Source of the DNA: Pseudomonas sp. StFLB209
Lineage (GTDB): Bacteria; Pseudomonadota; Gammaproteobacteria; Pseudomonadales; Pseudomonadaceae
Direction: 5' to 3'
NCBI RefSeq assembly: GCF_000829415.1
Contig: NZ_AP014637.1
Span: forward strand, 5,659,001 to 5,723,000
DNA: 64,000 nucleotides
Shown here: positions 34,065 to 42,573 of the stretch, in pieces
How the letters are laid out: the number at the start of each line of letters is the position of its first letter
Position numbering within the stretch: the stretch's first letter is position 1
Notes under the pieces: model-generated
Told to the model about the DNA's origin: nothing
Seen by the model: only the letters and a program-made list of their open reading frames with translations
The model's database searches: none
Translations under genes and position numbers: made by a program

Positions 34065-35416
34065 GCGGGGATTTTCTGCATTTTTTGCTACCGTCTGCTG
34101 ACAGCGGGCTGGAACTGACCTTCTTTACCCTGATCATCGGCAGCATGCTGGTTTCACTGGTGGCCGCGGAGTTTTTCGGCCGCGAGCAGACCTGGCAACA
34201 CAACTGGACCGGCGGAGCACAGCAAGGCGCACTGGATCTTGAGCACGGCTCGATCAGCGAACTTAGCCACGCCCTGGCGTCATTGCCCGAACGCATCGTC
34301 GCCAACATGCCAGGCCTGCTGCTGATTTTTGGCTTGCTGGGCACCTTTCTCGGCCTGGGCATGGCGCTGGACAAGGCTTCCGGCGTGTTGCAAGGCAGCG
34401 GTGATTCGCTCAATGCCATGAGTGATTCGCTGGCGCAACTGACCGGCATGATGAAAGACCTCGGTTCGAAGTTCAAAACCTCCACCTGGGGCATCATTGC
34501 GTTCATCGTTTTGAAACTCTGGGAAGCATCGCGCTGGTCGGCCGATAGCCGCCGGGTTGATTGGTGTGTGCGGCAGATGAAGCTGGAAATGGAGCTGAGC
34601 CGCCGCGACCAGCGCGCCGACAACGAACGCCGCGACCTGCAAAGCCGCGACACACAAGAGCGGGTTGGCGAGCGCCTGGTGCAGACCATGAACCAGCAAT
34701 CGGCGTTGCTGACCGACGCCTTCGCCAAGCTGATGAATTTGCAAGCGACCCTGGCCAGCGAAACCCGCGAGCAGTCCGAGTCGCTGAATAAACGACTGAT
34801 TACCCTCGCCAGTGTCAGCAATCGTCTGCTGACCAGCCTCGATCAACGCATCGAGACCGGTTTCGGACAACTTGACGGGCTCAAGCTCGAACAACTGCGC
34901 CACACTGAACAAACCCGGCAGCACTATGCCGAGCAAGCCAGGCAACTGGCGAACCTCGCTGCGCTGAACGAGAAAGGCAACCTGTGGCTGGACAGCCTCG
35001 ATCAACGTGCCGAGTCCAGTGCCGGGCAACTGAGCGAGCTGAAGATCTTCAATGCCCGATTGATTGACCTGGCTCAGGAGCGCGACGATCACCTGCTCAC
35101 GCAGGTGACCGAATTCATCAACCAAGTACGCGAGAGTAACCTGTCGTTGGCCAGCCTCGATCAGCGCGGTGAGTCGGTCGCCCGGCAACTCGATGCGCTG
35201 CTGCACGGCACCCGGGAAATCACTCAGCGGCTCGATGCCCTCAACACCTCCAGCGTCGCCCAGGAAACCCATCTGGAATCCACACTGGAAGGCATCGCCA
35301 GCGTGCACACGACCCTGCATGCGGCGACCGAGTCAGCCGGGCAGATGCTTGCCGAACTGAACAAGCCTGTGGCCCGGCGCACCCCCAAACATCCTGAATC
35401 CACTGAGTTTGCATAA
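34061..35416 (+). CDS. zorA: ZorA-like motor protein (MotA/TolQ/ExbB superfamily with coiled-coil tail)
   Basis: ZorA with ZorB forms the ion-driven membrane motor of Zorya anti-phage systems. The 451 residues begin with a membrane segment (FFTLIIGSMLVSLVAAEFF). A MotA-like core follows: NMPGLLLIFGLLGTFLGLGMAL near 86-107, then a third segment STWGIIAFIVLKLW. From about 175 on it is a soluble, predominantly helical tail with strong coiled-coil character, as in ZorA. The tail contains three 53-residue repeats starting SLDQR (DNA 34835, 34994 and 35153). It is shorter than typical ZorA (about 600-750 residues). GAGGTG precedes the ATG. A generic MotA/ExbB-type channel is the alternative. Confidence 0.75.
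   Translation: MSGDFLHFLLPSADSGLELTFFTLIIGSMLVSLVAAEFFGREQTWQHNWTGGAQQGALDLEHGSISELSHALASLPERIVANMPGLLLIFGLLGTFLGLGMALDKASGVLQGSGDSLNAMSDSLAQLTGMMKDLGSKFKTSTWGIIAFIVLKLWEASRWSADSRRVDWCVRQMKLEMELSRRDQRADNERRDLQSRDTQERVGERLVQTMNQQSALLTDAFAKLMNLQATLASETREQSESLNKRLITLASVSNRLLTSLDQRIETGFGQLDGLKLEQLRHTEQTRQHYAEQARQLANLAALNEKGNLWLDSLDQRAESSAGQLSELKIFNARLIDLAQERDDHLLTQVTEFINQVRESNLSLASLDQRGESVARQLDALLHGTREITQRLDALNTSSVAQETHLESTLEGIASVHTTLHAATESAGQMLAELNKPVARRTPKHPESTEFA
34835..35311 (+). repeat. Three-unit 159-bp (53-residue) repeat in the zorA tail
   Basis: Units begin at 34835, 34994 and 35153, exactly 159 bases apart. Each opens with SLDQR followed by an E and then QL with a fixed spacing (SLDQRIETGFGQLDGL, SLDQRAESSAGQLSEL, SLDQRGESVARQLDAL). 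The DNA is conserved at the opening (AGCCTCGATCA) and has drifted in the rest. Confidence 0.8.
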
Positions 35417-35420
35417 CAGC

Positions 35421-36089
35421 ATGAAAGACAAACCCAACGAGTGGGTGTCCATCTCCGACCTGATGGCCGGGGTGATGGCGGTGATCATGCTGATGCTGGT
35501 GGTCTCGGTGCTGCAGAACAAGGCCGCCGAGGCCGCCAGCCGGGCTGAACGGCAGTTGCAGGAAGCTGCGCGCAGCAAGGGGCTGGATAATCTGCTGACT
35601 CAATTGCAAGCCGATCTGGCCCAGCACGGTCAGTCTGCGTTGGTGGATATTGATCTGGCCAGCCGACGTCTGACGCTGCCCGATGATGCGTTTGCCCGTG
35701 GCAGTGCCTGCGTGACACCGGCCACTGAGGCGGTGCTGGTCCGGCTGGGCACGCGGATCGCACGCTTTATGCAGGACAATGCCCAGGCGCAGGTGCAGGT
35801 TGAGGGACATACCGATAACGTGCCGGTGAGTCGGGCGGTGACGGATATCCGGCGGTTTTGTACGGTGTATGACGATAACTTCACGCTTTCGGCGGCGCGT
35901 GCCAGGGAGGCGCGCAAGCGTCTGGTGGCCGCACTTGATGCCGGCCAGGCGTTGCGGGTAGTGGTGGCCGGTTATGGTGATTCGCGGCCCAGGCCGGGGA
36001 TCGATCCGGCCAGCCCGCTCAATCGGCGGGTGGAGATTCAGTTGCTGATGGTGCCGCAATTGGCTGCGGCGTCGCAGGAGCGGTTTTAA
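35421..36089 (+). CDS. zorB: ZorB-like stator protein (MotB/OmpA peptidoglycan-binding)
   Basis: Partner of ZorA. One N-terminal membrane helix carries the ion-binding Asp in the ZorB/MotB-like context ISDLMAGVMAVIMLMLVV. A short linker leads to an OmpA-like peptidoglycan-binding domain: VEGHTDNVPV, LSAARAREARKRL, GYGDSRP and NRRVEIQL. The ATG at 35421, 4 bases after the zorA stop, gives 222 residues; a TTG 12 bases earlier is possible. No zorC, zorD or zorE follows: after 146 bases comes a converging ABC permease gene. Confidence 0.78.
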   Translation: MKDKPNEWVSISDLMAGVMAVIMLMLVVSVLQNKAAEAASRAERQLQEAARSKGLDNLLTQLQADLAQHGQSALVDIDLASRRLTLPDDAFARGSACVTPATEAVLVRLGTRIARFMQDNAQAQVQVEGHTDNVPVSRAVTDIRRFCTVYDDNFTLSAARAREARKRLVAALDAGQALRVVVAGYGDSRPRPGIDPASPLNRRVEIQLLMVPQLAAASQERF

Positions 36090-36235
36090 CCGCAACACTG
36101 GTCACTTAGGTACTGTATACCCCCGATGGGAGTGACCTTGGTCTGGACGGCACTCCGACGAAAAGGCCAGTAACAACACTACATCTGCCGTGAACGCGCC
36201 GCCGTCTTCGTTGGCAACCGGAACACCGGCAGGCT

Positions 36236-37258
36236 TTAGCCCCTGCGCAATAACACCACGAAAAATATGCCGCCCAACGCTGCGGTGGCGATGCCGATCG
36301 GCAGGTCTTGGGGGGCGATCAATGTGCGTGCGGCGACGTCGACCCAGACCAGGAACAAGGCGCCCAGCAAGGCACTGACGGGAATCAGCCGGCGGTGTTC
36401 GGCACCGACCAGGTAGCGCGCCAGGTGCGGCAGCATCAGACCGACGAAGCCGATCGCGCCGGCTTGCGAGACCAGCACACCGGTCAGTAACGAGCAGCAG
36501 ACAAATACCTGCCAGCGCACTTTGCGTGTGTCGTAGCCGAGACTGACTGCGGTTTGTTCACCGCTCATCAGGGCATTGAGCGGCCGGGCGAGGGTCAACA
36601 GAAGCACAAACCCCGCCAGGACGCATATCGCCGGTACCGCCAGCAGCTCCCAACGTGCCAGGCCCAGGCCGCCGAGCATCCAGAACATCACCGAACCGGC
36701 CGCGTGCGGGTCGCCGATGTACAGCAACAGATTGACCAGCGCCATCAAGACAAACGACACCGCCACCCCGGCCAGCAGCAACCGGTCGCTGGCCAGCCGG
36801 CCTTGGCGGTTGGCCAGGTTCAGCACCAGCAGCATGCTGCCCAGCGCGCCGATAAAAGCGGCCAGTGGCAGGCTCAGGTCACCGGCAAAGCGTCCCAGGT
36901 ACATCACCACCACCACCGCCCCTAACGCCGCGCCGGAGCTGACGCCCAACAGATGCGGGTCGGCCAGCGGGTTGCGGGTGACCGCTTGCAGGGCACTGCC
37001 GACCATCGCCAGCCCGGCGCCGACCAGCGCGCCGAGCAATACCCGTGGAGCGCGGATCAGCCAGACGATCTGCTGTTGTCCCTGGCTCCAGTTGCCGTTT
37101 ACCGAAAAGCCCAGTTGATCCAGGACGATGCCGCCGACCTGGGTCGGCGACAGGCTGGCCGAACCGAAACCAAGCGCCAGTACGCAAGACAGCGTGAGCA
37201 GCGCCAGCAGCCCGAGAATCAGGGCACGATAGGCAATCTGTCCGATTATCGGCTTCAC
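36236..37258 (-). CDS. FecCD/BtuC-type ABC transporter permease (probable corrinoid uptake)
   Basis: A 340-residue inner-membrane permease with about ten helices. Signatures are IRAPRVLLGALVGAGLAMVG, RNPLADPHLLGVSSGAALGA and the coupling segment GAIGFVGLMLPHLAR. The GTG start at 37258 overlaps the binding-protein stop (GTGA); the longer open frame upstream is antisense-like and was not used. The FecCD family carries siderophores, haem or B12. The riboswitch at the head of this operon points to cobalamin or a related corrinoid. Confidence 0.88.
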   Translation of the reverse strand: MKPIIGQIAYRALILGLLALLTLSCVLALGFGSASLSPTQVGGIVLDQLGFSVNGNWSQGQQQIVWLIRAPRVLLGALVGAGLAMVGSALQAVTRNPLADPHLLGVSSGAALGAVVVVMYLGRFAGDLSLPLAAFIGALGSMLLVLNLANRQGRLASDRLLLAGVAVSFVLMALVNLLLYIGDPHAAGSVMFWMLGGLGLARWELLAVPAICVLAGFVLLLTLARPLNALMSGEQTAVSLGYDTRKVRWQVFVCCSLLTGVLVSQAGAIGFVGLMLPHLARYLVGAEHRRLIPVSALLGALFLVWVDVAARTLIAPQDLPIGIATAALGGIFFVVLLRRG

Positions 37259-38217
37259 TGCGTGCTCTGGCTGAACAGCTGCGGATACAGCGCGGCGGCG
37301 AGTTTCTCTACCGCTTCGGCGTTGTGCAGTGAAGGCGTGGCTTGCAGGTAGCTGAGCACGACAAAACGCTGTTTGCGAATCGCCTCGACACTTTGCAGCG
37401 CCGGGTGACGCAGCAGGAAGTCGCGTTTGGCCTGCCAACCGATGGGGCCGTAATCAACGATGACGATCAGTTGTGGATCGCGCTCCACCACGCTTTCCCA
37501 GTTGACGCTGGTCCAGCTGGCGGCCAGCTCATCCATGACATTGTGGCCACCGGCGCTGTCGATCAGCGCTTGCGGCATGCCCAGTCGTCCGGAGGTCAGT
37601 GGCCGGTCTTCACCGCTATCGTAGAGAAACACCCGTGGCCGCTGTGCTTGCGCGGCCACACGCTGATGGACCTGTTGCAGGCGCTGTTGCATCTGCCCGA
37701 TCAATTGTTGCGCGCGGTCTTGGACGGAAAAGATTTTCCCCAGGTTGCTCAGGTCGCGGTACAGGTCTTCGAAGCGAGCCTCGCGCTGCTGCATGACAAA
37801 CGAGCAGGATTCGCTGAGTTCATAAACCGGGATACCAAACGGCGCCAGGCTTTGCGGGGTGACCGGGCCGTTGATGCGCATGCCGTAATTCCAGCCAGCA
37901 AAGAACAGGTCGGCACCCGCTTCGAGCAGGTTCTCCGGCGACGGGTAACGGGCGGCCAGTTCGGGCAGCCCAGCGAGCTGCTCGCGCAGCGACAGGTCGA
38001 GGGTTTTCCAGCCGCTGATGCCGGTGTAGCCGACCATCCGCTCTCGCAGGCCCAGTGCCAGCAGCATGTCGGTCATGTTCACGTCATGACTGACGGCACG
38101 CTGCGGCGCGCGCTCGAAGGTGACCTCGCGCTCGCAACTGCGCACGGTCAACGGGTATTCACTGGCCTGAGCCGCATGGCTGACGGCCAGGGTAAGTAAC
38201 AACAGGATACGAATCAT
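37255..38217 (-). CDS. Periplasmic binding protein of the ABC importer (BtuF-like)
   Basis: A 320-residue exported protein with a signal peptide (MIRILLLLTLAVSHAAQASE). The type-III binding fold is supported by VTFERAPQRAVSHDVNMTDMLLALGL, ARYPSPENLLEAGADLFFAG, GQMQQRLQQVHQRV (the bridging helix) and ERDPQLIVIVDYG. It would hand the substrate to the adjacent permease. BtuF-like function is inferred from the riboswitch and not from binding residues. It overlaps the ATPase gene and the permease gene by 4 bases each. Confidence 0.85.
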   Translation of the reverse strand: MIRILLLLTLAVSHAAQASEYPLTVRSCEREVTFERAPQRAVSHDVNMTDMLLALGLRERMVGYTGISGWKTLDLSLREQLAGLPELAARYPSPENLLEAGADLFFAGWNYGMRINGPVTPQSLAPFGIPVYELSESCSFVMQQREARFEDLYRDLSNLGKIFSVQDRAQQLIGQMQQRLQQVHQRVAAQAQRPRVFLYDSGEDRPLTSGRLGMPQALIDSAGGHNVMDELAASWTSVNWESVVERDPQLIVIVDYGPIGWQAKRDFLLRHPALQSVEAIRKQRFVVLSYLQATPSLHNAEAVEKLAAALYPQLFSQSTQ

Positions 38218-38984
38218 GCTTGGGTTATCCAGGTAATACGCGGGTGGTCAGCCAGCGGGTGACTGTCGACCAGGGCTTGGACACCGAACACTTCGCGCAG
38301 CAATTGCGGGGTCAGCACTTGCGCAGGCGTGCCGCTGGCCGCCAGTTGGCCGTCATGCAGCACGTAGAGGCGATCACAGAAGGCTGCGGCCAGGTTCAGG
38401 TCATGAAAGCTGGCCAGGGTGCTGAGCCGCAGGCGGCGCAGCAACTGCAGCAGCTCCAGTTGATAGCGTGGGTCGAGGTGGTTGGTCGGCTCGTCGAGAA
38501 TCAGCAGTTGTGGCTGTTGCACCAGCGCGCGGGCCAGCAGCACCCGCTGCTTTTCACCACCGGACAGGCTGGCAAAGGTGCGCGTTGCATGCAGCTGCAT
38601 GCCGCTGCGTTGCAGGGCCTGGTCGATCAGCGCCAGGTCCTCGACGTTGTCACCCTGTAACAAGCCTTTGTGCGGCGCTCGCCCCATGGCCACCACATCC
38701 TGCACGCTGAGGCCGAAATCCTCCGGGAACTCCTGCTGCATCACCGCGATGCGCCGGGCGCTCCAGCGCTGGGTCTGCTGCCAGAGATTCTGGCCGTCAA
38801 GCAGCACCTGGCCGGCATCCGGCTGGCTGAAGCGCCAGGCGCAGCGCAACAGGCTGGTCTTGCCGCTGCCGTTGGGACCGATCAGGCCGACGAACTCGTG
38901 CTCACCGACCTGCAGGTCAATGTCGTGCAAGGCGAAGCCTGCGGCGCGCGCCCATTCAAGTTGCTGGATGTTCAGATGCGCCAT
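38214..38984 (-). CDS. ABC transporter ATP-binding protein (BtuD/FecE-like)
   Basis: A 256-residue ATPase powering the adjacent FecCD-type permease. Walker A is GPNGSGKTS, the Q-loop is VMQQEFPEDFG, the signature motif is LSGGEKQRV, Walker B is LLILDEPTNHLD and the switch His is in ASFHDLNLA. All motifs are intact. It lies 50 bases after the TonB receptor gene, in the same direction. Confidence 0.9.
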   Translation of the reverse strand: MAHLNIQQLEWARAAGFALHDIDLQVGEHEFVGLIGPNGSGKTSLLRCAWRFSQPDAGQVLLDGQNLWQQTQRWSARRIAVMQQEFPEDFGLSVQDVVAMGRAPHKGLLQGDNVEDLALIDQALQRSGMQLHATRTFASLSGGEKQRVLLARALVQQPQLLILDEPTNHLDPRYQLELLQLLRRLRLSTLASFHDLNLAAAFCDRLYVLHDGQLAASGTPAQVLTPQLLREVFGVQALVDSHPLADHPRITWITQA

Positions 38985-39034
38985 AAAGGATTCCAGTCGG
39001 GGCGCCGGCGGTGGGCCACCAGCGCCAATGGCGG

Positions 39035-41167
39035 TCAGAAACGGTAGTCAGCACTGACAAACAACGAGCGAGGCTGGCCCATCAGCCATTGCTGACCGCT
39101 GTTCTGCCCGGTCACCACGTAGCGGCGATCCAGCAGGTTATACAGTTGCAGCCCCAGACGCACGTCCGACAATATCTGCCAGCCAAGGTTGGCATCCACC
39201 ACCGTGTAGCCCGGCACCTGAGTGGTATTGGCGGTATTGGCATAACGGGCGTCGACGTAGCGCAGACCGATCCCGACGTCCACATCGTCACTGACCGCCT
39301 TGTTCAGCCACAGGTTGGCGCTGCGCCGTGGCACGTCGGTGGGACGGTTGCCAGCCCGCGATACGCTCTGGCCGTTGGAAACTTCGTCAAAATCATCGTA
39401 TCTGGCGCGTACCACCGAGGCGTTGGCCGAGACCTGCCAGCCCTGCGCCAGGCTCAGGTCGAGGCTGGCTTCCAGGCCATTGGAGGTCTGCTGGCCGACC
39501 TGCTGGCTGAGGCGGGTCAGCGGATCGACCGACAACAGCTTCTTCTTGACGATGTGGTAGGCCGCCAGGGTCCATTCACCCTGCCCGTCCCAGAACTGCT
39601 GCTTGAGGCCGAACTCAGTCTGTTTCGCCTCGGTCAGGTCCATCTGCTGCTGGGTCGGGTTGAGGCTGATCAGGTTGCTGATGCCGTCCTCACTGGTCGA
39701 GTACTGGCCGTACAACGACAGTTGGTCGGTGACTGCGAACACCAGCCCGGCACGCCAGTTGCCGCCATCGAGGCTACGGTCGCTGCGGGTGCCGGCGCGC
39801 ATGTCGTCGCGATTGATGTGGTTCTGGTCGCGGCGGATGCCGGTAACCAGCGACCAGCGCTCGGACAGTTGCAGGCGGTTTTCGGCAAACAGGGCGAAGG
39901 TGTGGGTGACGGTGTTGGCCAGCGGCCGGAACGGCGAGTTGCTCTGGAAATAGCCGTCAGCCGCTTGCCATGGGTCGATGTAGTCGCCGCCAACATCGTT
40001 GTACGGCGAGTTGTTATCGAGCTCAAAGCGGATCTTGTTGTACTCGGCGCCCACCACGGTCTGGCTGTCCAGGCCGAACAGCGAGTGCTTGAAGGTAAAG
40101 CTCTGGCGGTCGCCGATCTGTTCCTGGTCGTGCTTGATTTCCAGGTAGTCGCCGCGCAGCAGTTGGCCGCGTGTACTGTCCCAGCTGTAGATTTCAGCAT
40201 TGCGCCAGTGACGGCGGCTCTTGACGTAGTACAGCTGATTGCTGGCGCTGATTGAGTCGCTGAGCGTCCAGTCGGTGGTCAGGCGTGTCCATTGATCGTC
40301 GTAACGCTGCACGGCGTTACGCAGGTTGTAGTTCTCGTCGCGCAGGCTGTCGCGGTAGTGGCCGTCGATCAATGGCGTGCCGAAGTACGACGAAGGCTCG
40401 CTGTTGCCGCGATCATGGGCCAGGGTAAAGCTCAGGTCATCGCTGGCCTGCCAGCGCACGGCCAGGCTTAGCGCATTGCTGCGCGAATCGCCGTGATCGA
40501 CCCAGCCATTGCTCTGTTGCTGGTTGAGGGTCAGGCGATAGCTCAGGCTGTCGCTCAACGAGCCGCCACTGTCCAGTGCCGCCTGCTGACGATCGTATGA
40601 GCCATAACCCAGGCGCAGGCGGTTGCGAATTTCGCCTTCGAACGGTTTCTTCGGCACGATATTGACCGTCGCCCCGGTCGCACCTTCGCCATACAGCACC
40701 GATGCCGGGCCACGCAGTACATCAATGTGCTCGACCATCCAGGTGTCCACCGGAAAGGTCTGGGTGCCCATGCCGGTGTAGAAGCGTGAGCCGTCAAACA
40801 GGGTCATTACCGATTCGTGCCCGGTAAAACCGCGCGCCGACAGCGCGGTGTTGCCGTTGCCCGGTGCGGCAATGCTGGTAATCCCCGGCGCACGGGTCAC
40901 CGCGTCCTGCACGCTCTGATTGTTGCGCTGCTCGATGGCAGTGCTGTCGATGCGGGTGGCGCTGGCCGGCGTTTGCAGTGGCGTCAGGTTGAGCCGCGAA
41001 GCGCTGGGCAACGGGGTGCTCAGGGCGGTTTGCGGCTGATCGGCCTGCTCTTGAACTGTGGTTGCCGGCAAGGCCAGGCTGCCGGGTTGCTCGGCCAGGG
41101 CTACAGGAGAAAGGACCACCGGCGAGAGCGCCAGCAGGCTGAACTGCAATGGAGAAAAACGGGACAT
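39035..41167 (-). CDS. TonB-dependent outer-membrane receptor under cobalamin riboswitch control
   Basis: A 710-residue receptor with a signal peptide (FSLLALSPVVLSPVALAE) and a plug domain: NQSVQDAVTRAPGI, ARGFTGHESVMTLFDGSRFY, IDVLRGPASVLYGEGATGATVN. A 22-stranded barrel follows and ends in the terminal-Phe SADYRF. By family it looks like a siderophore-type receptor (FhuA-like, about 700 residues), longer than BtuB (about 610). The riboswitch upstream argues that its ligand is a corrinoid. The ATG at 41167 was chosen because it starts the signal peptide; the frame remains open through part of the riboswitch, which is not coding. Confidence 0.88.
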   Translation of the reverse strand: MSRFSPLQFSLLALSPVVLSPVALAEQPGSLALPATTVQEQADQPQTALSTPLPSASRLNLTPLQTPASATRIDSTAIEQRNNQSVQDAVTRAPGITSIAAPGNGNTALSARGFTGHESVMTLFDGSRFYTGMGTQTFPVDTWMVEHIDVLRGPASVLYGEGATGATVNIVPKKPFEGEIRNRLRLGYGSYDRQQAALDSGGSLSDSLSYRLTLNQQQSNGWVDHGDSRSNALSLAVRWQASDDLSFTLAHDRGNSEPSSYFGTPLIDGHYRDSLRDENYNLRNAVQRYDDQWTRLTTDWTLSDSISASNQLYYVKSRRHWRNAEIYSWDSTRGQLLRGDYLEIKHDQEQIGDRQSFTFKHSLFGLDSQTVVGAEYNKIRFELDNNSPYNDVGGDYIDPWQAADGYFQSNSPFRPLANTVTHTFALFAENRLQLSERWSLVTGIRRDQNHINRDDMRAGTRSDRSLDGGNWRAGLVFAVTDQLSLYGQYSTSEDGISNLISLNPTQQQMDLTEAKQTEFGLKQQFWDGQGEWTLAAYHIVKKKLLSVDPLTRLSQQVGQQTSNGLEASLDLSLAQGWQVSANASVVRARYDDFDEVSNGQSVSRAGNRPTDVPRRSANLWLNKAVSDDVDVGIGLRYVDARYANTANTTQVPGYTVVDANLGWQILSDVRLGLQLYNLLDRRYVVTGQNSGQQWLMGQPRSLFVSADYRF

Positions 41168-41247
41168 GCTATTCCAACTCGATGAGGAAAGATGAACCCG
41201 GAGGGGAATAACGCATAGGCAATCAGGCACGCAGACGCACCCGAATA

Positions 41248-41298
41248 CCGGCCTGCGCCCGCCCACCGCGGGGTTGCCAAACTGAAGTTGCAGGCCGG
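41248..41298 (-). promoter_or_regulatory. Candidate expression-platform helix of the cobalamin riboswitch
   Basis: On the minus strand CCGGCCTGC (41298-41290) can pair perfectly with GCAGGCCGG (41256-41248) across a 33-base loop. The first arm is also the 3' side of the riboswitch closing stem (P1), so the two pairings exclude each other. That is how a ligand-controlled switch would be built. The ribosome binding site lies another 80 bases downstream, so transcriptional control or an additional hairpin is possible. Confidence 0.45.
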
Positions 41299-41484
41299 TC
41301 TCCGGGCTTGCGAGGATCATGAAACCTTCACCTTCCCATGCAGCCTGTGAGGCTGTAGCACAGTGGTATATAGAAGGTTTCGCTCGCCTACCGTTGCGGG
41401 GGCAGCGCCGGACTGGTCATCTGAGTGACGCACCGGCTTCCCGTTTCACCCCATGCACGGCGGCATGGGACACCTGAAACTGGG
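41285..41484 (-). ncRNA. Cobalamin (AdoCbl) riboswitch
   Basis: Read on the minus strand, the leader has the conserved order: AGGTG near 41475; GGGAAGCCGGTG near 41440; CCGGCGCTGCCCCCGCAACG near 41408-41390; then GTAGGCGAG. After that come the B12 box (CCACTG, complement of 41361-41366), TGGGAAGG near 41335, and AAGCCCGGAGACCGGCC near 41310-41295. The ends can pair as P1. Such switches repress B12 uptake genes when cobalamin is abundant. It precedes the TonB receptor gene by about 120 bases. Confidence 0.93.
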
Positions 41485-41534
41485 CGGCATCTGACCACCG
41501 ATGAACGGTCGAGTCAATAGTAGATGACTCACCG

Positions 41535-41559
41535 CCGTAGGAGCGGCTTTAGCCGCGAA
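41535..41559. repeat. Single REP element
   Basis: One copy of the same REP family as at 2397 (core GTAGGAGCGGCTTTAGCCGC), without its inverted partner. The stretch 41517-41709 around it, between the riboswitch and the metal-transport operon, holds no other recognisable feature. Confidence 0.75.
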
Positions 41560-41709
41560 TTGGTCTTGCGTTTTGTGCATGGGTCATTGTCGCGGTTGTC
41601 TGGGCTGCCGGTTTCGCCCCCGAATCGACGCCTACCCTCGGCCAGCGCCCAAGTCGCGATTTGCGTCGTCTGTGCCATCTCTACTCAAAGATCAAAGGCA
41701 ACGGCAACA

Positions 41710-41732
41710 GCAACTGAAGAAACTTCAGTTGC
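41710..41732 (-). terminator. Hairpin at the end of the metal ABC operon
   Basis: A perfect 10-bp stem (41710-41719 with 41723-41732, loop 41720-41722) spans the stop codon of the last permease gene. No clear U-run follows on the minus strand, so it may act as a weak terminator or as a 3'-end stabiliser. Confidence 0.45.
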
Positions 41733-42573
41733 TTGAGTGTTCAGTCGTAACGAAACGCTGCTGCACGCTGACCCGGATAAACGCGCCGATAAACAGCACG
41801 GTATAGAACATCACGATGGTCGGCGCCGGGGCGCTGTCGAGGAAGAACGCCAGGTACACCCCGAAGAACGCCGCCAATAGTGAAATCAGCATGGACACCA
41901 GCAGCATGGCCTTGAAGGTCCGGGTCAACAGCAAGGCAATCGCCCCTGGCGCGATCAGCAAGGCGATCGCAAGGATGATCCCCGCCGCCTTGAGCGCACC
42001 GACGATGGTCAGGGATATCAGACTCAGCAGTCCATAATGCAGCCAGCGCACCCGCAGGCCCACCGCCTGGGCGTGTGCCGGGTCAAAAGCATGCAGCAGC
42101 AGGTCTTTCCATTTCAGGCCGATGACCAGCAGGGTCAACGCGGCGATCAACGCTGAGCCGAGGATGTCGTCCAACCCTACCCCGAGAATGTCGCCGAACA
42201 GGATGTGGTCCAGATGCACAGCCGATTCGATCTTCACATACAGCACCAGCCCCAGACCGAACATCCCGGAGTACACCACGCCCATCACCGTGTCCTGTTT
42301 GATGCGGCTGTTGTCCTTGAGAAAGCCCGAACTGATGGCGCAGAACATCCCTGCCACGAAGGCGCCCACGGCGTAGGGAATATTGATGATGTAGGCGATC
42401 ACCACCCCCGGAAACACTGCGTGGGACACCGCATCGCCCATCAACGCCCAACCGCGCAGGACCATGAAGCACGACAGCAGCGCCATCGGCAGCGAGACCA
42501 GCACCGCAACGATCAGTGCGTTGACCATGAAGTCGAACTCAAAGGGGCTGAGCAAGGTTTCCAGCAGGCTCAT
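41725..42573 (-). CDS. Metal ABC transporter permease (SitD/MntB family, second)
   Basis: A 282-residue ABC-3 family permease with about eight helices. Typical segments are SCFMVLRGWALMGDAVSHAV, FPGVVIAYIINIPYAVGAFVAG, GALKAAGIILAIALLIAPGA. It pairs with the neighbouring permease to form the channel of a Mn2+/Fe2+ (or Zn2+) importer. Last gene of a four-gene operon with SitA-B-C-D order; its start overlaps the previous stop by 4 bases. Confidence 0.88.
   Translation of the reverse strand: MSLLETLLSPFEFDFMVNALIVAVLVSLPMALLSCFMVLRGWALMGDAVSHAVFPGVVIAYIINIPYAVGAFVAGMFCAISSGFLKDNSRIKQDTVMGVVYSGMFGLGLVLYVKIESAVHLDHILFGDILGVGLDDILGSALIAALTLLVIGLKWKDLLLHAFDPAHAQAVGLRVRWLHYGLLSLISLTIVGALKAAGIILAIALLIAPGAIALLLTRTFKAMLLVSMLISLLAAFFGVYLAFFLDSAPAPTIVMFYTVLFIGAFIRVSVQQRFVTTEHSSN

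Noticed and set aside
41168..41320. N-terminal extension of the TonB receptor
   Set aside because: It runs into the cobalamin riboswitch; a proper signal peptide starts at the ATG at 41167.
41524..41806. Small plus-strand frames after the riboswitch
   Set aside because: They read through a REP element and into the antisense of a permease gene; not coding-like.
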